This document shows positions 50,868 to 61,223 of a stretch of 63,857 bases of DNA, piece by piece; within the stretch, counting starts at the first letter, position 1; every line of letters begins with the position of its first letter. Below the pieces are notes generated by a model. The model was not told the origin of the DNA. It did not search any database and saw only the letters and a list, made by a program, of their open reading frames with translations. This DNA is from Microbacterium sp. SCN 70-27 (GTDB lineage Bacteria > Actinomycetota > Actinomycetes > Actinomycetales > Microbacteriaceae). A program made the position numbers and the translations under genes. The DNA lies in NCBI GenBank assembly GCA_001724425.1, contig MEEK01000011.1, forward strand, positions 1-63,857. Direction: 5' to 3'.

Positions 50868-52523
50868 ATGAGCCTCTCCACGCCCACGTCGGCGCCGAGC
50901 ATCGACCTCGCGCCCGTCCTTGTGGGCGAGAGCCCGCTGAGCCCCGCCGACGTCGTCGCCGTCGCCCGCCATGGCGCGCGCGTCCGGATCGCGCCGGAGG
51001 CGCGCGAGCGCGTCGCGGCATCCCGCGCCCTCATCGAGCGCCTCGCGGACGACCCCGAGCCGCACTACGGAATCTCGACGGGCTTCGGCGCGCTGGCGAC
51101 GACCTTCATCGCACCCGAGCGGCGGCGGCAGCTCCAGGCATCCCTCATCCGCTCGCACGCAGCCGGCACAGGCACCGAGGTCGAGCCCGAGGTCGTCCGT
51201 GCCCTCATGCTGCTGCGCCTGCAGACCCTCGCCTCCGGACACACCGGCGTCCGCCCCGTCGTCGTCGACACGTACGTTGCGATGCTCGACGCCGGAATCA
51301 CGCCGATCGTCCGCGAGTACGGCTCGCTGGGCTGCTCGGGCGACCTCGCGCCCCTCTCGCACGTCGCGCTCGCCGCGCTCGGGGAGGGCGAGGTGCGGGA
51401 TGCCAGAGGGCAGCTCGTCGAGGCATCCGACGCGCTCGACGCGGCAGGGATCGCTCCACTCGTGCTGGAGGAGAAAGAGGGGCTCGCCCTCATCAACGGC
51501 ACGGACGGCATGCTCGGAATGCTCCTGCTCGCGATCGCGGACCTCGAGATGCTGCTCGACACGGCCGACGTCGCCGCCGCGCTGTCCGTCGAAAGCCAGC
51601 TCGGAACCGACGCCGTCTTCGCCGCCGACCTCATGGCGCTGCGTCCGCAGGTCGGACAGGGCGTGTCGGCCGCGCGGCTTCGCGCCCTCCTCGCGGGATC
51701 GGAGATCATGGCGAGCCACCGCGACCCCGCCGTGTGCACGAGGGTGCAGGATGCCTACTCGCTGCGCTGCTCGCCGCAGGTGCACGGCGCCGCCCGCGAC
51801 ACCCTCGACCACGCCGCGCTCGTCGCGTCGCGGGAACTCGCGGCCTTCGTCGACAACCCCGTGGTCACCTCCGACGGGCGCGTCGAGTCGAACGGGAACT
51901 TCCATGGCGCGCCCGTCGCGTACGTGCTCGACTTCCTCGCGATCGCCGTCGCCGACGTGGCATCCATCTCGGAGCGCCGCACCGACCGGGCCCTGGATGC
52001 GGCGCGCAACCGCGACCTGCCGCCGTTCCTCGCCGACGAGGTCGGGGTGGACTCCGGGCTCATGATCGCGCAATATGCCGCCGCGGGCATCGTCTCGGAG
52101 CTCAAACGCCTCGCCGTTCCCGCCTCGGTCGACTCGATCCCCTCGTCTGCGATGCAGGAAGACCACGTCTCGATGGGCTGGGCCGCCGCGCGGAAGCTCC
52201 GGCGCGGCATCGACGGGCTCGCGCGCGTCCTCGCGATCGAGATCGTGACGGGATGCCGCGCGCTGGACCTGCGGGCCCCGCTGCGGCCGGGACCGGCGAC
52301 CGCCGCCGTCCGTGAGCTGCTACGCGACACCGGGGTCGCGGGCCCGGGCCCGGACCGGTTCGTGAGCCCCGACATCGAGACCGCGACCGCCCTCGTGCTC
52401 GCCGGTGCGGTGGTCGGAGCCTCGGCGGCGGCGGTCGATGCCGGGCGCAACGGCTCCGGTGGCGTCGGTGCGGCGCCGGGTGCTGGCGATGCGGCAACCC
52501 GAACTCCTCCATTCCGCGCCTGA
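50868..52523 (+). CDS. hutH: Histidine ammonia-lyase
   Basis: 551 residues. Deaminates histidine to urocanate with the autocatalytic MIO group. Family pattern: YGISTGFGALATTFI, SLIRSHAAG, GSLGCSGDLAPLSHVALA, QEDHVSMGWAAARKL. The MIO triad is Cys156-Ser157-Gly158 rather than the textbook Ala-Ser-Gly, a substitution I believe other actinobacterial enzymes share. The 3' end runs into inverted-repeat element D, which supplies the last codons, and the extreme C-terminus (GSGGVGAAPGAG) is low complexity. First gene of hutHUI. Confidence 0.93.
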   Translation: MSLSTPTSAPSIDLAPVLVGESPLSPADVVAVARHGARVRIAPEARERVAASRALIERLADDPEPHYGISTGFGALATTFIAPERRRQLQASLIRSHAAGTGTEVEPEVVRALMLLRLQTLASGHTGVRPVVVDTYVAMLDAGITPIVREYGSLGCSGDLAPLSHVALAALGEGEVRDARGQLVEASDALDAAGIAPLVLEEKEGLALINGTDGMLGMLLLAIADLEMLLDTADVAAALSVESQLGTDAVFAADLMALRPQVGQGVSAARLRALLAGSEIMASHRDPAVCTRVQDAYSLRCSPQVHGAARDTLDHAALVASRELAAFVDNPVVTSDGRVESNGNFHGAPVAYVLDFLAIAVADVASISERRTDRALDAARNRDLPPFLADEVGVDSGLMIAQYAAAGIVSELKRLAVPASVDSIPSSAMQEDHVSMGWAAARKLRRGIDGLARVLAIEIVTGCRALDLRAPLRPGPATAAVRELLRDTGVAGPGPDRFVSPDIETATALVLAGAVVGASAAAVDAGRNGSGGVGAAPGAGDAATRTPPFRA

Positions 52524-52579
52524 CGACCCCTGAAACACCGGATAGTGGCCCCGCGACCGGCGAAGTGGAGGAGTTCGGG
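52498..52579. repeat. Inverted-repeat element D, divergent member of the same family
   Basis: CCCGAACTCCTCCATTC at 52498-52514 and GAAGTGGAGGAGTTCGGG at 52562-52579, complementary with one inserted base. The outer sequence (CGAAGTGGAGGAGTTCGGG) aligns with CGAATGCAGGAGTTCCGGG of element A. The left arm overlaps the end of hutH. Confidence 0.65.
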
Positions 52580-52673
52580 ACAGCGGTCGTCCGGCACCCG
52601 CCCCGAATCAGGCCCCAAGGTACCGGCCGAGACCAGACGAGACCTGACGAGAACGTGAGAGAAGGAGACCCGC

Positions 52674-54403
<1,730 letters not shown>

Positions 54404-54407
<4 letters not shown>

Positions 54408-55573
54408 GCCGCCTGCTCATCACGAATATCGGGGAGCTCACGACCAACGTCCCCGTCGACGGCGACCCCTGCGGCGCCCTCGCCGATGCCGCGATCCTCA
54501 TCGACGGCGGCCGGGTCGCGTGGACGGGCCCGGCCGCCGACGCCCCGACCGACGTGGATGAGACGGTGGATGCCGCAGGGCGCGCCGCCCTGCCCGGGTT
54601 CGTCGACAGCCACACCCACCTCGTCTTCGCCGGCGACCGGGCGGACGAGTTCGAGGCCCGCATGGCCGGCGTGCCGTATGCCGCAGGCGGCATCCGCCGC
54701 ACGGTGGCGGCCACGCGCACCGCGTCAGACGACGAGCTACGCACGCGTCTCGCCGGGTTCGTGCGCGAACTGCACGCTCAGGGCACGACGACGTTCGAGG
54801 TCAAGACCGGTTACGACCTGACCGTCGCGGGCGAGGAGCGCTCGGCGCGACTCGCGGCCGAGGTCACCGATGAGGTCACATTCCTCGGTGCGCATGTCGT
54901 CCCGGCCGAGTACGAACACGACCGCGCCGCGTACCTCGACCTCGTGTGCGGCCCCATGCTGGAAGCGGTGCGCCCGTTCGTGCGCTGGATCGACGTCTTC
55001 TGCGAGCGCGGCGCGTTCGACCCCGCCGAGGCGGAGCGCGTCCTCGCCGCGGGCGCTGCGGCGGGCCTCGGCACCCGCGTGCACGGCAACCAGCTCGGCG
55101 AGGGTGAGGGGGTGCGCCTCGCGGTCGCGCATGGCGCGGCATCCGTCGACCACTGCACCTACCTCAGCGACGCGGATGTGGCCGCCCTGGCGGCGGGCGA
55201 CACCGTGGCGACCCTCCTGCCCGGGGTGGAGTTCTCGACGAGGCATCCGTATCCCGACGCGCGCCGGCTGCTCGACGCGGGCGTCACGGTCGCGCTCGCC
55301 AGCGACTGCAATCCGGGCACGAGCTTCACGAGCTCCCTGCCACTCATGGTCGCGCTCGCCGTCCGCGAGATGGGGATGACGGTCGGCGAGGCTGTTTGGG
55401 CGGCGACCGCGGGCGGTGCGCGCGCCCTGCGCCGCACCGACATCGGTCACCTCGGCGTCGGCGCGCGGGCTGACGTCGTGATCCTGGATGCCCCGACGCG
55501 CACGCATCTCGCCTACCGACCGGGCGTCCCCCTCGTGCGCGAGGTCTACGTCGGCGGGAAGCGCGTCGCCTGA
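54404..55573 (+). CDS. hutI: Imidazolonepropionase
   Basis: 389 residues from a GTG overlapping the hutU stop. Amidohydrolase that opens imidazolone propionate to N-formimino-glutamate. Metal and substrate motifs: [75 protein letters not shown]. All family positions look intact. Last gene of the forward hut operon; convergent with the SixA-like gene after a 111-bp spacer with a weak GCGGCG/CGCCGC hairpin. Confidence 0.96.
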
Positions 55574-55684
55574 CGGGGCTCTCTCCGTCCGACCGGGCGT
55601 CCCCTCGTAGGCGGGGCCCACAGCGGCGACTCCGCCGCCTGGCGGGGCGTACTCAGTCCAGCCGGACGCCCGCGCGCGCAGCGA

Positions 55685-56152
55685 TCACGGCAGCGCGACC
55701 GTCGCGGCGTCCGGGGTCAGCGACGTCGCGACGGCCCAGTCGTCGGTGTCCCACCGGAACGTCGCCACGGCGCACGTCGGCATACGGCCGATCGCGCCGT
55801 CGGAGAGGCGGTCGGCGAGGATCGTCATCCCCGGGTCGTGCGCCACGACGAGCACGCCGTCGACGCCCCGCGCGGCGGCGGATTCCAGCAGCAGCCCGGC
55901 GGGAGCGCCGTAGAGCTCGGGGTCGAGTTCGACGTCGAGCCCGAGCGCCGCGCCGAAGAACGACGCGGTGGTCCGTGCGCGCAGCGCCGTGGAGGAGAGC
56001 ACGGCGTCCAGCCGCACGCCCGATTCGGCGAGCCGCCGCGCCTGCACCGGCGCGTCGCGCATGCCGCGCGCGTTGAGCGGTCGGTCGTGATCGGCGAGCT
56101 GCGGGCTTCCCCAGTCGCTCTTGGCGTGTCGGACGAGGACGAGGGTCGTCAC
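55685..56152 (-). CDS. Histidine phosphatase, SixA-like
   Basis: 155 residues from a GTG overlapping the hutG stop (GTGA). Phosphohistidine phosphatase superfamily: LVLVRHAKSDWG with catalytic Arg8-His9, RPLNARGMRDAPVQARRL, LSSTALRARTT and VVAHDPGM with the second His. Likely acts on phosphohistidine proteins or small phosphates; it has no evident metabolic tie to hut apart from co-transcription with hutG. Confidence 0.9.
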   Translation of the reverse strand: MTTLVLVRHAKSDWGSPQLADHDRPLNARGMRDAPVQARRLAESGVRLDAVLSSTALRARTTASFFGAALGLDVELDPELYGAPAGLLLESAAARGVDGVLVVAHDPGMTILADRLSDGAIGRMPTCAVATFRWDTDDWAVATSLTPDAATVALP

Positions 56153-57069
56153 GCGGAAGGCTCCGTTCGGTCGTGGACGCCCGCGAGGAGTTCCAGGACG
56201 CACAGCGCCGCGAGGCGGACCGTGCGACCGTCGGGTGCGTCGGCGGTCGCGTCGACCTCGACGATATCAGCGGAGCGCACCCGGGCATCCGCCGCGAGCG
56301 CACGGACGAGGCCGCGCAGCTCCCACGCCTGCAGGCCGCCTGGCACAGAGGCGGGGCAGCCGGGCGCGACGGCGCGATCGCACACGTCGATGTCGATGTC
56401 GAGGTGGATGCCGCGGTCGTCACCTGCCGGGGCGGCGCCTCCTCCCGCGACCTCCCGCGCCTCGGCGACGACGTCGGCGACGCCGCGGCGGCGCAGGTCG
56501 TCGAGCGTGATGACGCGGATGCCGAGATCGGCGGCCCGTCTGGCGTACGCGGACGAGTTCGCGAAGTCGGCTATGCCGATCTGCACGATGCGCTTCGGGT
56601 CCAGTCCGTCCGCGACGAGCCGCCGCACGGGGGAACCGTTGGAGACGCCGTCGCGCAGATCGAAGTGCGCGTCGAGCGTGATGAGCCCCGCGGCATCCGC
56701 GCCCTGCGCCGTGGCGTACGTGATCGAGTTGTCGCCACCGAGCGCGATCACGAGCCCGGCGCGTGCGGCGAGGCTCGACGTACGCGCGCGCAGGCGCTCC
56801 TCACCCTCCGGTCCGTCGGGATCGGCGACGTCACCGGCATCCGCGATCCGGAGCACCTCGGCGAGATCGACCGGGGGTGGGCCGAGAAGTGTCGGGCTGT
56901 AGCGGCGCAGCGCGTCGCGCACGGCGGCGGGCGTCGCGTCGGCGCCGGTCGGGGACAGGGAGGTCTTCGATGCCGGAGCGCCGAGCAGCACGGCCTCCCA
57001 CCGCGCATCGTCGTCGGGCGCCGGCCACTCGCCGGCGCGCGGCCAGAGGGGATCGTGCGACAGCGCCAT
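56149..57069 (-). CDS. hutG: Formimidoylglutamase HutG (arginase/ureohydrolase family)
   Basis: 306 residues. Hydrolyses N-formimino-glutamate to glutamate and formamide with a Mn pair, completing the hut pathway. Motifs: ALGGDNSITY (111-115 GGDNS), LITLDAHFDLRD with Asp133, His135, Asp137, and HLDIDIDVCDRAVAPGCPAS. In the arginase family the first motif is normally GGDHS or GGGHE; here Asn114 replaces that His ligand. Assignment as HutG rather than agmatinase rests on the hut context and on the SNGSPVRRL segment. Coupled to the GGCT gene upstream (ATGA) and the SixA-like gene downstream. Confidence 0.88.
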   Translation of the reverse strand: MALSHDPLWPRAGEWPAPDDDARWEAVLLGAPASKTSLSPTGADATPAAVRDALRRYSPTLLGPPPVDLAEVLRIADAGDVADPDGPEGEERLRARTSSLAARAGLVIALGGDNSITYATAQGADAAGLITLDAHFDLRDGVSNGSPVRRLVADGLDPKRIVQIGIADFANSSAYARRAADLGIRVITLDDLRRRGVADVVAEAREVAGGGAAPAGDDRGIHLDIDIDVCDRAVAPGCPASVPGGLQAWELRGLVRALAADARVRSADIVEVDATADAPDGRTVRLAALCVLELLAGVHDRTEPSA

Positions 57070-57416
57070 CAGTCGACGTACACCCAGGCGGTGCGCCCGC
57101 TCGCGAGGGTCACGGCGATGCGGCGGTACAGCGCGACCTCGTAGTCGTCGGCGGCGTCCAGCTCGGCGGCGCTCACGTGCAGCACGACGCCCGTCACCTT
57201 GTCGACCGCGCGCCCGGTCGCGCGGAGGATCGGGTGCACCGAGAGCCCGGAGAGGTCCGTGACGCGTTGGTCCTCGATCTCGACGTAGTCGACCGTGTAC
57301 CCGGGGAGGGCGTCGGGTTCACCCGCGACGAGGCGCCCGAACGTGTCGAGCTGCACCTCGGCGTGCTGCAGCGTGCCGTAGGTGAACAGCAGCTGGTCGG
57401 CGGGCTGATCGCTCAC
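57069..57416 (-). CDS. Gamma-glutamylcyclotransferase-like (AIG2/GGCT) protein
   Basis: 115 residues from a leaderless GTG. Starts LLFTYGTLQHAEVQLDTFGR, the substrate loop of the GGCT fold, and ends with the acidic ELDAADDYEVALYRR that carries the catalytic Glu region, then TAWVYVD. It may process gamma-glutamyl compounds; with hutG just downstream it could handle a glutamate derivative. Substrate unproven. Confidence 0.85.
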   Translation of the reverse strand: MSDQPADQLLFTYGTLQHAEVQLDTFGRLVAGEPDALPGYTVDYVEIEDQRVTDLSGLSVHPILRATGRAVDKVTGVVLHVSAAELDAADDYEVALYRRIAVTLASGRTAWVYVD

Positions 57417-57422
57417 CCTTCC

Positions 57423-57428
57423 ACGGTA
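57423..57428 (-). promoter_or_regulatory. -10 element of a leaderless promoter for GGCT-hutG-sixA
   Basis: TACCGT-GGAAGG-GTG on the minus strand. Confidence 0.5.
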
Positions 57429-57457
57429 CTCCGCACGCCGCGGGGCTTCCAGCCTCG

Positions 57458-58729
57458 TCAGCGGATCAGGGCATGCGCGATCGCGTAGATCGCGGCACCC
57501 GCGAGCGCACCGACGATCGTGCCGTTGAGCCGGATGTACTGCAGGTCGCGCCCGACCATCAGCTCGATCTTCTCGGTCGTCTCGGCCGGGTCCCACTTCT
57601 CGACGGTGTCGGTGATGATCGACGCGATGTCGTGCCGATAACGATCGACGAGGAACACCGCGGCATCCGACAGGCGCCCGTTCACCCGGCTCTGCAGCGC
57701 CGTGTCGGTCGTCAGCCGCTCGCCGATCTCGCCGAGCGCGGCCGACATCCGACGCCGGAGCGCGCTCCCGGGGTCGCCGAGGCTCTTCAGCAGTCCTGCC
57801 TTCGCCGTATTCCATGCCTCGCCGGCGAGCTCCCGCACCCGCGGGCTGTCGAACACGGCGCTCTTGGCTTCTTCGAGTCGCGTGATCGTCGCGGGGTCGT
57901 GCTGCAGATTGCCGGCGAGCTTCGTCAGGTAGCGGTCGACCGCGTGGCGGGCGGGGTGCTCGGGGTCGGCTTGCACGGCCGCGACGAACTTCACCGCCTC
58001 GTGGTACACCGTGTCATCCACGAGGCGCATCGCCACCGACGGCACCCACGACGGCAGTCGCCGCGACACAAGCCCCGAGAAGGACTCGCGGTTCGCCTGC
58101 AGCCAGGTTTCGATGCTGTCGACGGCGAGGTCGACCGCGCCGTGGTGCGCCCCGGCATCCACGACCCGCTCGAGCCATCCACCGATCGTCGGCGCCCACT
58201 CCGGGCTCAGCAGGTGCTCGCGGGCGAGATCGCCGATGAGGTCCTGCACCTCGTCGTCGCTCAGCGCATTGAGGATGCCCGTCGCCATCGTGGATGCCTC
58301 GCGCGAGACGAGCTCGGCGTGGTCCGGGTCGCTCAGCCACGCGCCCGCCGTCGCGGCGATGTTGGTCGACTCGAGCTTCGCGCGCACGACCTCGCCGGCG
58401 AGGAAGTTCGTCTCGATGAACTCGCCGAGGCTCCGGCCGATCTCGTCCTTGCGCTTCGGGATGATCGCGGTGTGCGGGATCGGGATACCGAGGGGGTGGC
58501 GGAACAGCGCCGTGACGGCGAACCAGTCGGCGAGCGCACCGACCATGCCGCCCTCCGCGGCGGCGCGGACGTAGCCGAGGGCGGGGATGCGCGGTTCGAG
58601 CGCGAACGCGACGACGAAGAGGATCGCCATGAAGACGAGCGCGCCGAGCGCGACGCCCTTCATGACACGCAGGGACCGGCGGCGCTCCTGATCGGCGGGG
58701 CTCAGCAGCTCGGTCGGCGTCCTCGGCAT
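57458..58729 (-). CDS. DUF445 membrane protein
   Basis: 423 residues. N-terminal transmembrane helix (VALGALVFMAILFVVAFAL) with the conserved GYVRAAAEGGMVGALADWFA and VTALFRHPLGIPIPHTAIIP that define DUF445, a long helical amphipathic middle and a C-terminal helix (IVGALAGAAIYAIAHALI). The family (YjiN in E. coli) is widespread but has no established function. Monocistronic. Confidence 0.9.
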   Translation of the reverse strand: MPRTPTELLSPADQERRRSLRVMKGVALGALVFMAILFVVAFALEPRIPALGYVRAAAEGGMVGALADWFAVTALFRHPLGIPIPHTAIIPKRKDEIGRSLGEFIETNFLAGEVVRAKLESTNIAATAGAWLSDPDHAELVSREASTMATGILNALSDDEVQDLIGDLAREHLLSPEWAPTIGGWLERVVDAGAHHGAVDLAVDSIETWLQANRESFSGLVSRRLPSWVPSVAMRLVDDTVYHEAVKFVAAVQADPEHPARHAVDRYLTKLAGNLQHDPATITRLEEAKSAVFDSPRVRELAGEAWNTAKAGLLKSLGDPGSALRRRMSAALGEIGERLTTDTALQSRVNGRLSDAAVFLVDRYRHDIASIITDTVEKWDPAETTEKIELMVGRDLQYIRLNGTIVGALAGAAIYAIAHALIR

Positions 58730-58764
58730 GCCGTCAGTCTCGCACGGTGCGTCTCGGCGGCGCG

Positions 58765-58770
58765 TATCCT
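58765..58770 (+). promoter_or_regulatory. -10 element of a leaderless promoter for the CsoR/RcnR-type gene
   Basis: TATCCT-GGCGGC-GTG (58777). Confidence 0.55.
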
Positions 58771-58776
58771 GGCGGC

Positions 58777-59049
58777 GTGATCGACGACATCAAGAAGCGC
58801 GCCCTGCACCGCACCGCGATCGTGGAGGGCCAGGTGCGAGGACTTGCGAAGATGATCGAGAACGAGGACTACTGCATGGACATCATCGCCCAGTCCCGCG
58901 CGATCCAGAAGGCGCTCGCGTCCCTCGACAAGCTGCTGGTCGAGAACCATCTGCGCACCCACGTCGCGCACATGTTCGAGCACGGCGGCCCCGAGCGGGA
59001 GCAGGCCGTCGCCGAACTCCTGAAGGCGTTCGAGGTCGAGGGGCGCTGA
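58777..59049 (+). CDS. Metal-sensing repressor of the CsoR/RcnR family
   Basis: 90 residues from the GTG at 58777 (leaderless). All-helical DUF156 fold: LHRTAIVEGQVRGLAKMIEN, EDYCMDIIAQSRAIQKALAS, LLVENHLRTHVAHMF. Position-equivalent ligands to CsoR Cys36-His61-Cys65 are Cys33, His58 and His62, so the copper triad is Cys-His-His, as in RcnR (nickel/cobalt), though the N-terminal His3 of RcnR is absent. No metal pump is adjacent, so the metal and target are unknown. Confidence 0.88.
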   Translation: MIDDIKKRALHRTAIVEGQVRGLAKMIENEDYCMDIIAQSRAIQKALASLDKLLVENHLRTHVAHMFEHGGPEREQAVAELLKAFEVEGR

Positions 59050-59053
59050 CCGG

Positions 59054-59076
59054 GGCATCCGTTCGCGGCGGATGCC
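59054..59076. terminator. Bidirectional stem-loop between convergent genes
   Basis: GGCATCCG (59054-59061) pairs perfectly with CGGATGCC (59069-59076) around a seven-base loop. It lies between the CsoR-type gene and the acyl-CoA dehydrogenase. The arms are also copies of the abundant GGATGCC 7-mer. Confidence 0.6.
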
Positions 59077-59089
59077 GCCCGTCACCCCA

Positions 59090-60253
59090 TCAGTAGGTCG
59101 AGACCGGCCCGAGCCATGCGGCGGCGACCGTGGAGTGCGCCGACTCGGGGTCGGAGGGGTGGAACATCCCGGCGAGCACGTCGCGGTACAGGCGGCTGAG
59201 CTCCGTGCGCGTGAAGTAGGACGAACCGCCGGCGACGAGCATCGCCTCGTCGACGATCTGCTTGGCCGCGACGACCGCGCGATGCTTGAGCCCCGACAGC
59301 TTCGCGAACCACAGCCCGCCGTGGTCCGCCCGCGCGTCGACGTCTCCGGCGACGGCGGCGATCTGGGGGAGGAGGGCGTCGTAGGCGAGGGCCATCTCGG
59401 CGATGCGCCAGCGGATGTCGGGGTCGTCGCTGTAGGCGAGGCCCGTCTTCTTCGAGGTGCGCTTCTTCGCCGTCTCGACGGCGAAGTCGAGCGCGCGGCG
59501 CGCGATGCCCGTGTAGACGGATGCCAAAAGGACCTCGAACACGCTGAAGATGCCGAACACGATCGGGTCGGGGTTCGGCCCGGGTGCCACGCGGCGCACG
59601 ACCCGGTCGGCCGGGGCGACGGCGCCGTGCAGCTCGGTCGTCCGCGACTGCGTGCCGCGCATGCCGACCGTGTCCCAGTCGTCGCGGGTCGTCACGGCGT
59701 CCGTCCGCGGCACGAATGCGTAGACCATCTGCGGGCCGTCGGGGCTCGTCGTGTCGAGACCGTGCAGGCCCAGCTGGGTCCAGACGGGCGCGAGCGAGGT
59801 GAAGATCTTCGTTCCCGTGAAGGCGTACCCGCCGTCGCCGGTGGGGGCGGCGTCGGTGTCGCTGCCGAACAGCACGAGGTCGTTGCCGGCCTCGCTGATG
59901 CCGAACGCGAACACCTCGCCTGAGGCTGCGCCCTCCTGCACGAAGCGGAGGGAGTCGATGCCGCGATCGGCCAGGACCTTGGCGACGCCCGTCCAGACGA
60001 GGTGCATGTTCACGGCGAGTGCCGTGGCGGGAGCCGCCGACGCGAGGCGCTGCTGCAGGAGCGCCGCCTCGGCGAGGCTGAGCCCCGCACCGCCGAGCTC
60101 GGCGGGCACGAGAATCGCGAGATACCCGGCCTCTTTCAGCTCCGCAAGGTCTTCGTCGGGGAAGCGGTTCTCGGCATCCACCGCCGCGGCGCGCGAGCGG
60201 ATGCGCTCGAGCAGGTCGTCGGGGAGGTGGTCGGCGGGGCTGAAATCGGTCAC
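59090..60253 (-). CDS. Acyl-CoA dehydrogenase-family flavoprotein
   Basis: 387 residues from a GTG (CAGGAT six bases upstream). N-terminal helical domain (FPDEDLAELKEAGYLAILVP, GGAGLSLAEAALLQQRLA), FAD-binding middle (FAFGISEAGNDL, FTGTKIFTSLAP, WDTVGMRGTQSRT) and C-terminal helical bundle (VYTGIARRALDFAVETAKKR, LVAGGSSYFTRTELSRLYRDV). The C-terminal motif and absence of an obvious catalytic Glu at the usual place leave open a DszC/SfnB-like flavin monooxygenase. No electron-transfer flavoprotein genes are nearby. Confidence 0.8.
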   Translation of the reverse strand: MTDFSPADHLPDDLLERIRSRAAAVDAENRFPDEDLAELKEAGYLAILVPAELGGAGLSLAEAALLQQRLASAAPATALAVNMHLVWTGVAKVLADRGIDSLRFVQEGAASGEVFAFGISEAGNDLVLFGSDTDAAPTGDGGYAFTGTKIFTSLAPVWTQLGLHGLDTTSPDGPQMVYAFVPRTDAVTTRDDWDTVGMRGTQSRTTELHGAVAPADRVVRRVAPGPNPDPIVFGIFSVFEVLLASVYTGIARRALDFAVETAKKRTSKKTGLAYSDDPDIRWRIAEMALAYDALLPQIAAVAGDVDARADHGGLWFAKLSGLKHRAVVAAKQIVDEAMLVAGGSSYFTRTELSRLYRDVLAGMFHPSDPESAHSTVAAAWLGPVSTY

Positions 60254-60366
60254 CCTTCCATCCTGCCCCCGCGCCGGGCGGCTCGGCCTCGCCCGCGCGG
60301 ATGCCCGCGACGTGCCGCGCCCGCGCCGTCCCGACGCCGTGCCGCGCGCCGTTGCGGACGCCGTGC

Positions 60367-60474
60367 GTGACGAATGCAGGAAAAGCGCGAGCGGCCTCAG
60401 CGGAGGGCCGCCTCCAGGTGCCGCATCGTGGCCTCGGGGAGATCGCGGTGCGGCGAATGTCCTGCATTCGTCAC
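60367..60474. repeat. Inverted-repeat element C (GTGACGAATGCAGGA family)
   Basis: GTGACGAATGCAGGA at 60367-60381 and its exact complement at 60460-60474, 78 bp apart. The right arm lies within the alpha/beta hydrolase gene and encodes V-T-N-A-G of its catalytic VTNAGH motif; the left arm is just beyond the stop codon. Confidence 0.9.
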
Positions 60475-61152
60475 CACCGACATCGTCACCACCGGGTTCT
60501 GTCGCACCTCGTCGGCCAGAGTCCCCGTGAAGATCGAGTAGACGTTCGGGTCGCTCGCGATGATGTGCGTCGGGACGGTGAGCCGGGCCGCGGCCCCGCG
60601 CACGTCCCACGGAGTGTTCTGCACGCTGGTCTGCTCGACGGCCCAGCGGCTCGCCTGCGCAGCCGACAGCGCCTTCAGCTCGATGTCGTGGGGATGCCAC
60701 GTGGGGTGCTCGGCGCGGACGGCCGCTTCGGACGTATCGGCGAAGGCGGTTTCCTGGCTGACGCGCACGAGGGCACGATCGTGGTCCTGCAGATGGATGG
60801 CGGGGTCGATGAGCACGAGACGCCGCGTCCACGTCGGCGCATCGGCGCTCGCGACGGTCGCCGCCGCGCCCCCCAGGGAGTGGGCGACGACGAGATCCCA
60901 AGGGGCGTCGTCGGCGGTCACGGTGCGGGCGAGATCGGCGGCGTACGCCGCGATCGAGTAGTCGAGCGTGCGCGGTGCGGTGCCGTGACCGCGCAGATCG
61001 ACCGCCGTGGCATGCCAACCGGCATCCGCGAGCCAGGTTCCGTAACGCCACATCAGTGCGCCGCTCGAGCCGAGACCGTGCACGAGAAGAGCCCGGCGGC
61101 GGGCGGCAGGGTCGCCCCAGGAGAGGCGGGGGAGGGTCACGGGCGTGCTCAT
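60397..61152 (-). CDS. Alpha/beta hydrolase
   Basis: 251 residues, cytoplasmic. Oxyanion-hole strand LLVHGLGSSG, VDLRGHG, nucleophile elbow VVAHSLGGAA with Ser92, acid near LTVPTHIIASDPN and catalytic His232 in VVTNAGHSPHRDLPE. Leaderless start (TAGGCT six bases upstream). Typical esterase or C-C hydrolase fold; substrate unknown. Its 3' 100 bp is shared with inverted-repeat element C. Confidence 0.9.
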   Translation of the reverse strand: MSTPVTLPRLSWGDPAARRRALLVHGLGSSGALMWRYGTWLADAGWHATAVDLRGHGTAPRTLDYSIAAYAADLARTVTADDAPWDLVVAHSLGGAAATVASADAPTWTRRLVLIDPAIHLQDHDRALVRVSQETAFADTSEAAVRAEHPTWHPHDIELKALSAAQASRWAVEQTSVQNTPWDVRGAAARLTVPTHIIASDPNVYSIFTGTLADEVRQNPVVTMSVVTNAGHSPHRDLPEATMRHLEAALR

Positions 61153-61158
61153 GCCCCC

Positions 61159-61164
61159 AGCCTA
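61159..61164 (-). promoter_or_regulatory. -10 element of a leaderless promoter for the alpha/beta hydrolase
   Basis: TAGGCT-GGGGGC-ATG on the minus strand. Confidence 0.55.
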
Positions 61165-61223
61165 GGAGCGCGGCGTCCGGCCACTGGGCACGCGCGGTGA
61201 CGGATGCCGCAGGCATCCTGCCA

